Shown here: positions 16,954-24,559 of the stretch, in pieces | Position numbering within the stretch: the first letter of the stretch is position 1 | Layout of the letters: each line of letters begins with the position of its first letter | Assembly: GCF_000424005.1 (NCBI RefSeq) | Contig: NZ_AUJB01000010.1 | Location: 62,001 to 126,000, forward strand | Source of the DNA: Pseudobutyrivibrio ruminis CF1b | GTDB lineage: Bacteria; Bacillota; Clostridia; Lachnospirales; Lachnospiraceae | Reading direction: 5' to 3' | DNA length: 64,000 bases | Program-made: the position numbers and the translations under genes | The notes under the pieces: generated by a model | Told to the model about the DNA's origin: nothing | What the model saw: only the letters and a program-made list of their open reading frames with translations | Databases searched by the model: none

Positions 16954-18045
16954 ATGAAGTTAAAAAGAATTTTTGCAGTTGTAATGGCAACAACTATGAT
17001 TATGGGTATGTCACTCACAGCTTTAGCAGAAACTCCAACTAGTGGAGCATCAGAAGGTGATGGAGCATCAGAAGGACATGTTGATAAAGAAATAAAAGAT
17101 GTTGTATTACCAACAAATACAACTGGTGAAGATTCTCCATTTGCATTTATTATGGATCCTGAGCGATTAATTAGGGCCACAGTTGGTAAAAATGCAAAAT
17201 ATGAAGGATTTACATTCCCTGCCGAGACAGGTGACACAGGTGTTTATTTTAAAAATGGCACCGAGTATAAAAATTCAAGCACAAAACTTCAGGTTGTAAA
17301 TAAGGGTGCTGTTTCTCAGAAGATAACAGTTGGTATTGAAAAAGTAGGAGCAGCTACAGATATTGGACTTGCAGCTGGAAACGCAGCAGCTCAGCTAAAG
17401 GATAGTGATGATAACCCACTCTTATATCTAGCATTGGTTTGTGCTGGACAAACAAAAGTAGTTGGAGATGATGCAGCTTCAGTTACAGTTATTGTTCCTG
17501 GAAATGACGATAATTATGAGATTAAGCTTAAAGACGATAAGAGCGGATATGAGTATGTTAAGAAGGCAACTCTGGCAGATTGGAAGGGTATTGAGCTTCA
17601 AGTAGATGGAGCAGTTGGTAATGCACCAATATCTGATACAACCACAGCACCTAAGCTTAAAGTTACATGGAGCTTTACAGATTTAGCAGATGGTGATGTA
17701 GATGCAACAAGTGGATTAGTTGATGTAGCTGATGCTTCAGATCCAGTTATTAGTAGCGTAACATCATTCACAAAGGCAACACCAGCAGATGTAGTAATTT
17801 CATTTACACTTGGTACTGGCGATAAGGCAGTGGATGCAAATGGTGTAACATTGTTACAGGGTGCTAGTGATACAGCAGTTAACACAGCTAAGTATACAGT
17901 TAATATGACTAGCAAGACAGTTACTATTGATAAGTCAGCTGGTTTCATGACCGGTGCTACAGCTAATGTTCCAATTAAGGTTCAGTTAACAAAGGATGGA
18001 ACAGTGGTTGAGACACTTACAGGAACAATTACAATCGTTCAGTAG
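16954..18045 (+). CDS. Secreted beta-rich surface protein (paralogue of the 47.6-kb protein)
   Basis: A 363-residue protein starting at ATG 16954 behind AAGGAGG. It has a clear signal peptide (basic MKLKR, hydrophobic core, cleavage after ALA at about 23-25). The mature protein has DSPFAFIMDPERLI near 63-76, VYFKNG, LQVVNKGAVSQKITVGIE, LYLALV and LKVTWSF. The same blocks in the same order occur in the protein at 47637-48668, so the two are paralogues. The last 120 residues look like an added immunoglobulin-like or Big-type domain (VDANGVTLLQGASDTAV). No LPXTG anchor or SLH domain is seen. Function unknown; a surface or fibre protein is likely. Confidence 0.75.
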   Translation: MKLKRIFAVVMATTMIMGMSLTALAETPTSGASEGDGASEGHVDKEIKDVVLPTNTTGEDSPFAFIMDPERLIRATVGKNAKYEGFTFPAETGDTGVYFKNGTEYKNSSTKLQVVNKGAVSQKITVGIEKVGAATDIGLAAGNAAAQLKDSDDNPLLYLALVCAGQTKVVGDDAASVTVIVPGNDDNYEIKLKDDKSGYEYVKKATLADWKGIELQVDGAVGNAPISDTTTAPKLKVTWSFTDLADGDVDATSGLVDVADASDPVISSVTSFTKATPADVVISFTLGTGDKAVDANGVTLLQGASDTAVNTAKYTVNMTSKTVTIDKSAGFMTGATANVPIKVQLTKDGTVVETLTGTITIVQ

Positions 18046-18070
18046 TACAAATTAAATATAGAGTAATTGA

Positions 18071-18106
18071 CGTCCTCGTCAGCGTAAGCTGGCGAGGGCG
18101 TTTTTT
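18071..18106 (+). terminator. Rho-independent terminator
   Basis: CCTCGTCAGC and GCTGGCGAGG pair around GTAA with flanking CG pairs, followed by GCGTTTTTT. It separates the surface-protein locus from the glycan cluster; no good promoter is seen between it and cysC at 18133. Confidence 0.85.
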
Positions 18107-18132
18107 ATAATATTATGAAAGGGGAATAACAC

Positions 18133-18648
18133 GTGATTATTTGGTTAATAGGGATTTCGGGAGCAGGAAAAACTACATTAGGAAAACTACTGGAACAACA
18201 TTTAAAAGAATGTAACAAAAAATGCTATCTAGTCGATGGAGATGAAGTGAGGTCGTTATTTAATAACGATTTAGGATATACAGATAAAGACAGACGGGAA
18301 AATATAAAAAGAATTATATTAGGCGCTTATTTATTGGATAAGAATGACATTATAGGGATTATTTGCAACATTTCACCATTCCAAGAATTAAGGGATTTGG
18401 CTAGAGATAAGATTAAGGATTATAACGAGATTTTTCTTGATAAAGATTTAAATATAAGTGTTAGGAACGATGTAAAGGGAATGTATAAAAATAATATAGG
18501 AAAAACCGATATTGTTGGAATTGGGCAAAGATTTGATGATCCGATTACCTGCGATTTGCGAATAAAGGTAGACGATATGACAGAAGATGAATCTTTTAAA
18601 ATTATAAAAGATTATTTAGTTAGAAAATATGGAGAGGAGTATGAATAA
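18133..18648 (+). CDS. cysC: Adenylylsulfate (APS) kinase
   Basis: A 171-residue kinase starting with GTG at 18133 behind AAAGGGG. Walker A is GISGAGKTTL at 7-16. It is followed by the APS kinase signature DGDEVRSLFNNDLGYTDKDR and RENIKRI, then CNISPFQELRD. It phosphorylates APS to PAPS, the donor for sulfotransferases. It is slightly shorter than usual and overlaps sat by one base. No reductive genes (cysH, sulfite reductase) are nearby, and the rest of the locus is glycan synthesis. The likely use is sulfation of a glycan rather than sulfur assimilation. Confidence 0.9.
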   Translation: MIIWLIGISGAGKTTLGKLLEQHLKECNKKCYLVDGDEVRSLFNNDLGYTDKDRRENIKRIILGAYLLDKNDIIGIICNISPFQELRDLARDKIKDYNEIFLDKDLNISVRNDVKGMYKNNIGKTDIVGIGQRFDDPITCDLRIKVDDMTEDESFKIIKDYLVRKYGEEYE

Positions 18649-19727
18649 TGCTATCAGACAAATATGATGCTGACGACAAGTACATGGAAATCGATGAAGA
18701 ATCTTTTCAAGATATCATAAATATAGCTACAGGAGTCTTAGCTCCACTTAAAGGATTTATGTGTGAGGAGGATTATCATAGTGTAGTTGAAAAAAATACA
18801 TTGGTAAATGGGGATGTTTTTACTATCCCTATTACCTTAGAGTACACACTTCGGGACGAGATACAAAGTGGCGAAAAAATATCTTTAATTTTTAATGGGA
18901 AATATATAGCGAATATAAGTGTTGAAGATATCTTTGAAACAACAGATGCTGATTGGAAAAAGGTTTTTGGGACGGGAGATTATAATCATCCAGGCGTAAA
19001 AAAGGAAATAGAGAAATGCAGAAAGAGAGTTGGTGGCCAGATAGAAGTAGTAGATGAAACAATTCTTGATAATGCACTAAAGCCTTTAGATACAAAAAAA
19101 GTCTTTTTGGATAGAGGATGGGAAACTATTGTAGGGTTTCAGACAAGAAACCCTATTCATAAGGCTCATGAATATATCCAAAGATTAGGATTAGAAATGT
19201 GTGACGGACTATTTATAAATCCACTTGTAGGCTGGAAAAAGAAAGGGGACTTTTCTGAAGAGGCAGTTATGTCGGCTTATGAGGTGATGATAAATAATTA
19301 TTATCCTAAGAATCGTGTGTATATAGCGGGGTTAAAAACACAGATGAGATATGCAGGTCCAAGAGAAGCTGTTTTTCATGCTATTATACGCAGAAATTTA
19401 GGATGTACTCATTTTACTATTGGAAGAGATCATGCTGGTGTAGGAGGTTATTATGGTGAATACGATGCACATAAGTTTGCCAAAGAAATAGAATCTAAGT
19501 ATGATTTAGGGATTAATTTAATATTAACTAGAGAACCTTATTATTGTTCTGTTTGTAATGAAATTGTTACTGATAGGACATGCGGTCATTATGAAACTGG
19601 TCGTGTATCAATCAGTGGGACAAAAATAAGGCAATATATCACGGAACAAACAATGCCAGATGAAAGATTTATGCGAAGAGATATTTTGGAAGCTATTATT
19701 CAGTGTGGTGATATTTTTATAGATTAA
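18648..19727 (+). CDS. sat: Sulfate adenylyltransferase (ATP sulfurylase)
   Basis: A 359-residue enzyme of the monomeric Sat type, with a PUA-like N-terminal domain (to about 155) and the catalytic domain. The nucleotide-binding motif QTRNPIHKAHEY is at about 165-176 and GRDHAGVG at about 260-267. Cysteines near 302-315 (CSVCNEIV, DRTCGH) fit the zinc-site of such enzymes. It makes APS from sulfate and ATP, feeding the kinase that it overlaps (TAATG). Together they form a complete sulfate-to-PAPS pair at the head of the glycan cluster. Confidence 0.92.
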   Translation: MLSDKYDADDKYMEIDEESFQDIINIATGVLAPLKGFMCEEDYHSVVEKNTLVNGDVFTIPITLEYTLRDEIQSGEKISLIFNGKYIANISVEDIFETTDADWKKVFGTGDYNHPGVKKEIEKCRKRVGGQIEVVDETILDNALKPLDTKKVFLDRGWETIVGFQTRNPIHKAHEYIQRLGLEMCDGLFINPLVGWKKKGDFSEEAVMSAYEVMINNYYPKNRVYIAGLKTQMRYAGPREAVFHAIIRRNLGCTHFTIGRDHAGVGGYYGEYDAHKFAKEIESKYDLGINLILTREPYYCSVCNEIVTDRTCGHYETGRVSISGTKIRQYITEQTMPDERFMRRDILEAIIQCGDIFID

Positions 19728-19749
19728 AAATGTAAATGGTAAAAATGAA

Positions 19750-19998
19750 ATGAACTCAAAAGATGCATTGGAAACAATACGAAAAATAGTTGGAGAAGAC
19801 TCATATATGGAAATATTACAACAAGTTGCAGGATCAACAGTTTACTTTCCTGAGAGTTTTGAGTGGCAAAATAAATCAGTTAGAGATGTACAATTGCGGG
19901 AAGATTATTACAGTGGCGAATATGAAATATCAGATTTAGCGTTAAAGTATGATTTAAGCATTTCCAGAGTATATAAAATTGTTCAAAGAAGGGAATGA
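19750..19998 (+). CDS. Mor-like helix-turn-helix protein
   Basis: An 82-residue protein. The N-terminal half (residues 1-35) is helical and ends in AGSTVYFPES, matching the dimerisation part of the Mor transcription activator family, which usually reads GGxxVYIP. The C-terminal half has a helix-turn-helix, SDLALKYDLSISRVYKIVQR. Mor activates phage Mu middle genes; chromosomal relatives are small regulators. Located 22 bases after sat and inside the cluster, it may regulate glycan genes. The ribosome site is weak. Confidence 0.6.
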   Translation: MNSKDALETIRKIVGEDSYMEILQQVAGSTVYFPESFEWQNKSVRDVQLREDYYSGEYEISDLALKYDLSISRVYKIVQRRE

Positions 19999-20133
19999 TA
20001 ATTAGAATATAACGCTTAAGTATTAGATTCCTGTTTTCTAAGAGAAAAGCTAAATAAGTACAAAAAACATAAGTTAGTAACAACTATATCCGAAAATGAA
20101 AGTGAGGACGTGAATTTATAAGGAGGTTATGTA

Positions 20134-21402
20134 ATGAAATTAGAAACACTTTCAGAAAACGAGATAGCTGTTACTTTTGTTGCCCTAGCACTGTTATTAT
20201 TATTTGCTTTCTTGACAGGAAATGTAATGGAAAAAATTAAAGCGCCAAGAGTTGTTGGAGAAATTACTGGAGGCATTTTATTAGGTGCAACTTTTTTACA
20301 GAGATTATTTCCAAACATGATAGAAAGTATTTTTTCAGGATATGAGAATGAGGGTAAAGTGCTTAACATTTTTTATCAGCTAGGATTAATCTTGTTGATG
20401 TTCTTATCAGGATATAATACGCAAATAGAATTTGATAGAAAGAATATAAGAACGATAGCGAGTATATTTGTTGGTTCAACTTTATTACCGATGTCGGTAG
20501 GTTTATTTTTTGTATCATATTTTATAAATGATTTCATAGGTGAAAAAGGTAATTACATCTCATTTTCAATAGTTTTTATTATTGGGATTGCTATTACATC
20601 TATACCAGTAATATCAAAGATATTTTTTGATTTAGGTGTTATGAATACGCATTTTTCAAACACTGTACTTACAGTGTCTACATTTCAAGATTTGCTTTTA
20701 TGGATAATGTTAAATGTAGCACTAAGAATTTCATCAACAGGAGAAATAGATATTGTTGATTTGCTTATTGTAGTGTTTGCGACAATAGGTATGTTTGTAG
20801 TTGTAAAAATAATAGCAGAACATAATATTATTAAAATTTTAAAGGAAATCAATAGTATTACATTATATGCTGGATCAATAGCAATTCTGTTGTTGGTTTG
20901 TGCATTACTATCAAGAATTGGTATCAATAATATGTATTCTGCTTTTTTAGTAGGATACGTTATTAAAAAATTTACAGGAGATAGTATTAATGCAAAAGAA
21001 AAAATAGATTATTTGGGAAAGGTTAGTTTTGCATTTTTTATACCGATCTATTTTGCATTGGTGGGAATTCAGTTAGATTTAATTAATAATTTTTCATTAT
21101 TTAGATTCATAGCCTTTTTTATGATAGCATTTTGTCTAGAAGGAATGGGCACATATTTGTTTGCAAATCTATCTAATCTGAATACTAAAAGCAAAATTAA
21201 CTTTGCGATAACAATGAATGCACGGGGCGGACCTGGTATAGTTTTAGCCACAACAGCATACGCGTACGAAATTATTAACCTTGAGTTTTTTACGGTATTA
21301 ATACTTACCACAATGTTGTCGTCTCTTATAGCTGGATATTGGCTTAGATACCAATTACAGAAGGACAAAAGTGTATTTATGGTATTAACGAAGGACGTAT
21401 AA
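20134..21402 (+). CDS. Cation:proton antiporter family (CPA2/Kef-like) membrane protein
   Basis: A 422-residue protein with about 12 hydrophobic segments throughout. It has the CPA2 pattern: early PRVVGEITGGILLG (about 37-50), LGLILLMFLSGYNT near 87-100, a helix with TSIPVISKIFFDLGVM and an acidic SNTVLTVSTFQDLLLW at about 177-192, and late NARGGPGIVLATTA. Related proteins exchange Na+ or K+ for protons. No C-terminal TrkA-N or USP domain is present. Its placement between sulfate activation and a pyruvate-kinase-like gene is unusual; transport of sulfate or another anion cannot be excluded. AAGGAGG precedes the ATG. Confidence 0.75.
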   Translation: MKLETLSENEIAVTFVALALLLLFAFLTGNVMEKIKAPRVVGEITGGILLGATFLQRLFPNMIESIFSGYENEGKVLNIFYQLGLILLMFLSGYNTQIEFDRKNIRTIASIFVGSTLLPMSVGLFFVSYFINDFIGEKGNYISFSIVFIIGIAITSIPVISKIFFDLGVMNTHFSNTVLTVSTFQDLLLWIMLNVALRISSTGEIDIVDLLIVVFATIGMFVVVKIIAEHNIIKILKEINSITLYAGSIAILLLVCALLSRIGINNMYSAFLVGYVIKKFTGDSINAKEKIDYLGKVSFAFFIPIYFALVGIQLDLINNFSLFRFIAFFMIAFCLEGMGTYLFANLSNLNTKSKINFAITMNARGGPGIVLATTAYAYEIINLEFFTVLILTTMLSSLIAGYWLRYQLQKDKSVFMVLTKDV

Positions 21403-21423
21403 GAAGTTTGGGGAGGGGATTCT

Positions 21424-22386
21424 ATGAAACGTTTAATACTTACAACTGGACCAGCACTATTACATGAAGTACCACTAACTGATGTTCATTCAAAAGAAAA
21501 CATATACAGAATAAATGGTGCACATGGAGATATATCTGATATTGAAAACTATATAAAGAATATAAAAGCTCAAGTACCTGATGCAGATATATTAATAGAT
21601 TTACCTGGAAATAAAGTAAGAACATGCAATCTAGATAATGGAGGAGTTAGGTTAGAAAAGGGAAAAGAGTTTATCATAAGTTCTGATTGCTTTAATTACA
21701 GGGAGTTTTACAAACATTTAAAGCCAGGAATGACCGCTTGGGCAAATGACAGTATTTTTGAATTTGAAGTTATAGCAGCAAATGAAGAAGAAATAGTATT
21801 CTTATCTAAATCTGATGGAATATTAATAAATAATAAAGGCGTTCATGTAAGAGGAATACATGATGAAATTCCTTTTCTATTTGAAAAAGATCGGCTGCTT
21901 ATTGAAGTGGCAAATAAGTGGGATATATCCTTTGTCGGCCTGTCTTTTGTTAGAAAAGCTGATAATGTAAAGGAAGCAACATCACTACTGAAAGAGAATA
22001 TAGAAGTAATAACAAAAATAGAAACTTTAGATGCAGTTAATAATATAAATGAAATATTACCGTTGACAAAATATATCTTAATTGACAGGGGTGATTTGTC
22101 AACTGATGTTGGAGTTGAAAATATACCTAGATATCAAAGATTTATAATAAATAAAGGGTTGTTCTTTGATGTGAAGGTGTTCTTAGCAACTCAGATATTG
22201 AAGAGTATGGAAACAAAACCGCTTCCTACGATAGGGGAAATAGAGGCTTTATATGACATTATGAAATCTGGCGTTTATGGAGTACAAATGTCTGAAGAAA
22301 CTGCTGTTGGAAAATATGTTACAAATTGTGTAGATGTACTTAAGCGAATGCAACAAATTGTAATGGCAGAAAGAATAGGGGATTAA
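21424..22386 (+). CDS. Pyruvate kinase-like protein lacking the C-terminal domain
   Basis: A 320-residue protein with the pyruvate kinase TIM-barrel features: YRINGAHGD (in place of RxNxSHG), DLPGNKVRT, ITKIET (the catalytic Lys region), IDRGDLSTDVG (in place of ARGDLGVE), LKSMETKPLPTIGEIEAL and MSEETAVGKYV. A shortened B domain lies at about 70-140. The whole C-terminal regulatory domain, about 120 residues or more in ordinary enzymes, is absent. It is therefore not the glycolytic enzyme. It may transfer phosphate to or from a 2-keto acid or enolpyruvyl-like group in glycan or donor synthesis, but the substrate is unknown. GGGGAGGGG precedes the ATG. Confidence 0.75.
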   Translation: MKRLILTTGPALLHEVPLTDVHSKENIYRINGAHGDISDIENYIKNIKAQVPDADILIDLPGNKVRTCNLDNGGVRLEKGKEFIISSDCFNYREFYKHLKPGMTAWANDSIFEFEVIAANEEEIVFLSKSDGILINNKGVHVRGIHDEIPFLFEKDRLLIEVANKWDISFVGLSFVRKADNVKEATSLLKENIEVITKIETLDAVNNINEILPLTKYILIDRGDLSTDVGVENIPRYQRFIINKGLFFDVKVFLATQILKSMETKPLPTIGEIEALYDIMKSGVYGVQMSEETAVGKYVTNCVDVLKRMQQIVMAERIGD

Positions 22387-22388
22387 TC

Positions 22389-23474
22389 ATGTATGGTATT
22401 GTTGCTATGGTAGAAGTAGACGAAAATATATTTTTTTCCCACCCGAGGCATAATGGACTTTATAAAATTAGTAAAAATATGGGAACAATTTCCTTTTTAT
22501 CATGTTTTCCAGAAGAGGATTTGGAATCAGTGTGTTTACATAATAGAGCAGAATACCTAGAAAATAGGATATTCTTTTTCCCGTGTAATGCAAAAAAAGT
22601 AGCCGTATATAACATATCAGAAAATAGAATTGATTATATAAAACTAGAGGGTATTTTAGATGAAGAAGACTATTTTAACTGCCAAGCAACTTTTAAGTGT
22701 GGTAATTATATACTTGCGTTAGGTAATAATGGTAAATATATTTTTTTAATAGGCACTAAGGGAATACTTAAAAATGTATACGACAATGTTGCACAATTTT
22801 TTGTTGAGGAAAAGTCTTCTGTTAATAATCATATAGGTAATAAAACGATTAATGTCTTGAATAGGACAATTTATATACCAGGGATTAATAGTGATATTTA
22901 CGTATTAAACAATCAAAATAATAAATATGAAGTAATAGACACAGGTGAGGGATTGTTGAGCGCATTAGTTGCAAAAGACGCTGAAGATAATGTATTGTTT
23001 GTTAAAAGAGGCAGAGGGGGTATAGGTGTACTAAATTGCGAAACCAACAAATATAAAATTTATAAAAATTTTCCATTAGAGTATTACTGTGAAGAAATAA
23101 GACAGCCATTTTTATCGGTTCATTTTGTTAAAGAATACGCGATTTTTATTCCAGCAAAAGCAAACGCAATTACATTGTTGAATTGCAATAATGGTGATAT
23201 GAAAACGATATCATTAGTTAATGAGCTATTTGAAACTAATTGTTTATTTCCTTTTTATTATTCTTATGAAATTCAAAATTATATTGTGGCTTTATGTTCG
23301 GATATGGAGACAATGGTTTTGATTAGCAAGAAAGATTTTTCTGTTAAAATGTCTGAATTAGTTGAAGGAGGAGAAATATTAAAAGAGAAACGTTTTGAGG
23401 AAATATGTAGATTGAAAAAAATAATTCATGAAACGGAGTATTTTAGTATAAAGAATATGACTGAATGCCTTTAG
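22389..23474 (+). CDS. Unidentified protein, possible beta-propeller
   Basis: A 361-residue soluble protein that I cannot assign. It consists of repeated short strands with aromatic and hydrophobic alternation (GLYKISKNMGTISFLSCF, then KKVAVYNISENRIDYIKLEG, then GNYILALGNNGKYIFLIG and later KYAIF-type segments). Repeats of about 45-50 residues would suit a WD40- or Kelch-like propeller. No signal peptide or membrane helix is seen. It starts two bases after the pyruvate-kinase-like gene, so translation is probably coupled. Confidence 0.55.
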   Translation: MYGIVAMVEVDENIFFSHPRHNGLYKISKNMGTISFLSCFPEEDLESVCLHNRAEYLENRIFFFPCNAKKVAVYNISENRIDYIKLEGILDEEDYFNCQATFKCGNYILALGNNGKYIFLIGTKGILKNVYDNVAQFFVEEKSSVNNHIGNKTINVLNRTIYIPGINSDIYVLNNQNNKYEVIDTGEGLLSALVAKDAEDNVLFVKRGRGGIGVLNCETNKYKIYKNFPLEYYCEEIRQPFLSVHFVKEYAIFIPAKANAITLLNCNNGDMKTISLVNELFETNCLFPFYYSYEIQNYIVALCSDMETMVLISKKDFSVKMSELVEGGEILKEKRFEEICRLKKIIHETEYFSIKNMTECL

Positions 23475-23512
23475 CCAGTAGATTAAAACCTATAAATATG
23501 GAGGTGTGACTA

Positions 23513-24541
23513 ATGCGTCTGATTAAAATAGCTGAGAATTTTAATAATATAATCATTTATGGAGCTGGTGAGTATGGAGGTATATGCCGCAAATGGATGG
23601 GATTATGCTCTGAATTGGTAGAGAAAAGAATATATGTAGCAGTTAGTGTTAAAAGTAATGAAGATGAGGATGTAAAGGAAATTTCTGAATATATAAAAAT
23701 GAAAGAAGAATGTCTTGTGATAATTGCAACATCAGAAGATAAACAAACGGAAATAAAAGAATTATTAAAACACCTTGGGTTTAAGCATGTATATTCTATG
23801 ACAACGCAGTTATATGAATTCATGAAGTCTGAGCTAAGTATTAAAAATACACTACAAGATTTAAGCAAGTATACAGCATATAAAAATGAAGCAAGTGAGA
23901 TATTGAATGGGATGATTTTTTTATCGGCGGCTCAGAATTGTTCATGGATTGAAAAAAAAGATTTTAGGGCTAATCATGCAGCAGTTGGTTATTACTATTT
24001 ATATGTTTTGTTAAAAGCGCTCGATTCAAATAGGTTTGATTCTATATTGGATATTGGAATGGGACAAACAACAAAATTGATTAGTCAGTATGTTAGAAAT
24101 ACCTCTAAGAAGCATATATGTGTAGAAAATGACGTGAATTGGATTGATTTTTCTAATAAGGAGCTAAATCTTTCCAATCAAACAAAGATTATTAGACTTG
24201 AGACTGGTTATGATGAAGATTGTAAAACTAGAATATATTTGGGATTTGAGGAGGAATTAAAGGGAGAGAAATTTAATATTATTTCAATTGATGGTCCTCC
24301 AGGGTATGATATGGAAGATGATTCTAGAGTTGATATATTGAGATTATTACCAAATTGTTTGAAAGAATCTTTCATAATAATGATAGACGATACCAATAGA
24401 CAAGGTGAAAGTAATACTTTTCTAAAAATATGTAATATATTAACACGAAACAAAATTGAATATTGTACTGGAAAGTACACAGGCAAAAAGAGTTTTTCCA
24501 TCTGTACATCAATAGATAACAAATATTATTGTAGCTTATAA
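23513..24541 (+). CDS. SAM methyltransferase-like protein with N-terminal Rossmann module
   Basis: A 342-residue protein in two parts. Residues about 12-100 form a small Rossmann-like module with NIIIYGAGEYGGICRKW and a later VIIATSEDKQTEI, the same kind found in many proteins of this cluster. Residues about 120-342 look like a methyltransferase-related fold: SILDIGMGQTTKLI at 177-190, CVEND, and a conserved ISIDGPPGYDMED segment that suggests the active site. Resembles uncharacterised glycan-cluster proteins. GGAGG precedes the ATG. Confidence 0.55.
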   Translation: MRLIKIAENFNNIIIYGAGEYGGICRKWMGLCSELVEKRIYVAVSVKSNEDEDVKEISEYIKMKEECLVIIATSEDKQTEIKELLKHLGFKHVYSMTTQLYEFMKSELSIKNTLQDLSKYTAYKNEASEILNGMIFLSAAQNCSWIEKKDFRANHAAVGYYYLYVLLKALDSNRFDSILDIGMGQTTKLISQYVRNTSKKHICVENDVNWIDFSNKELNLSNQTKIIRLETGYDEDCKTRIYLGFEEELKGEKFNIISIDGPPGYDMEDDSRVDILRLLPNCLKESFIIMIDDTNRQGESNTFLKICNILTRNKIEYCTGKYTGKKSFSICTSIDNKYYCSL

Positions 24542-24559
24542 AAATAAAGTTAAAAGAAA

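Noticed and set aside
18106-18132. Promoter of the glycan cluster (TATAAT right after the terminator)
   Set aside because: The matching -35 would fall inside the terminator stem and does not resemble the consensus; the cluster promoter remains unlocated.
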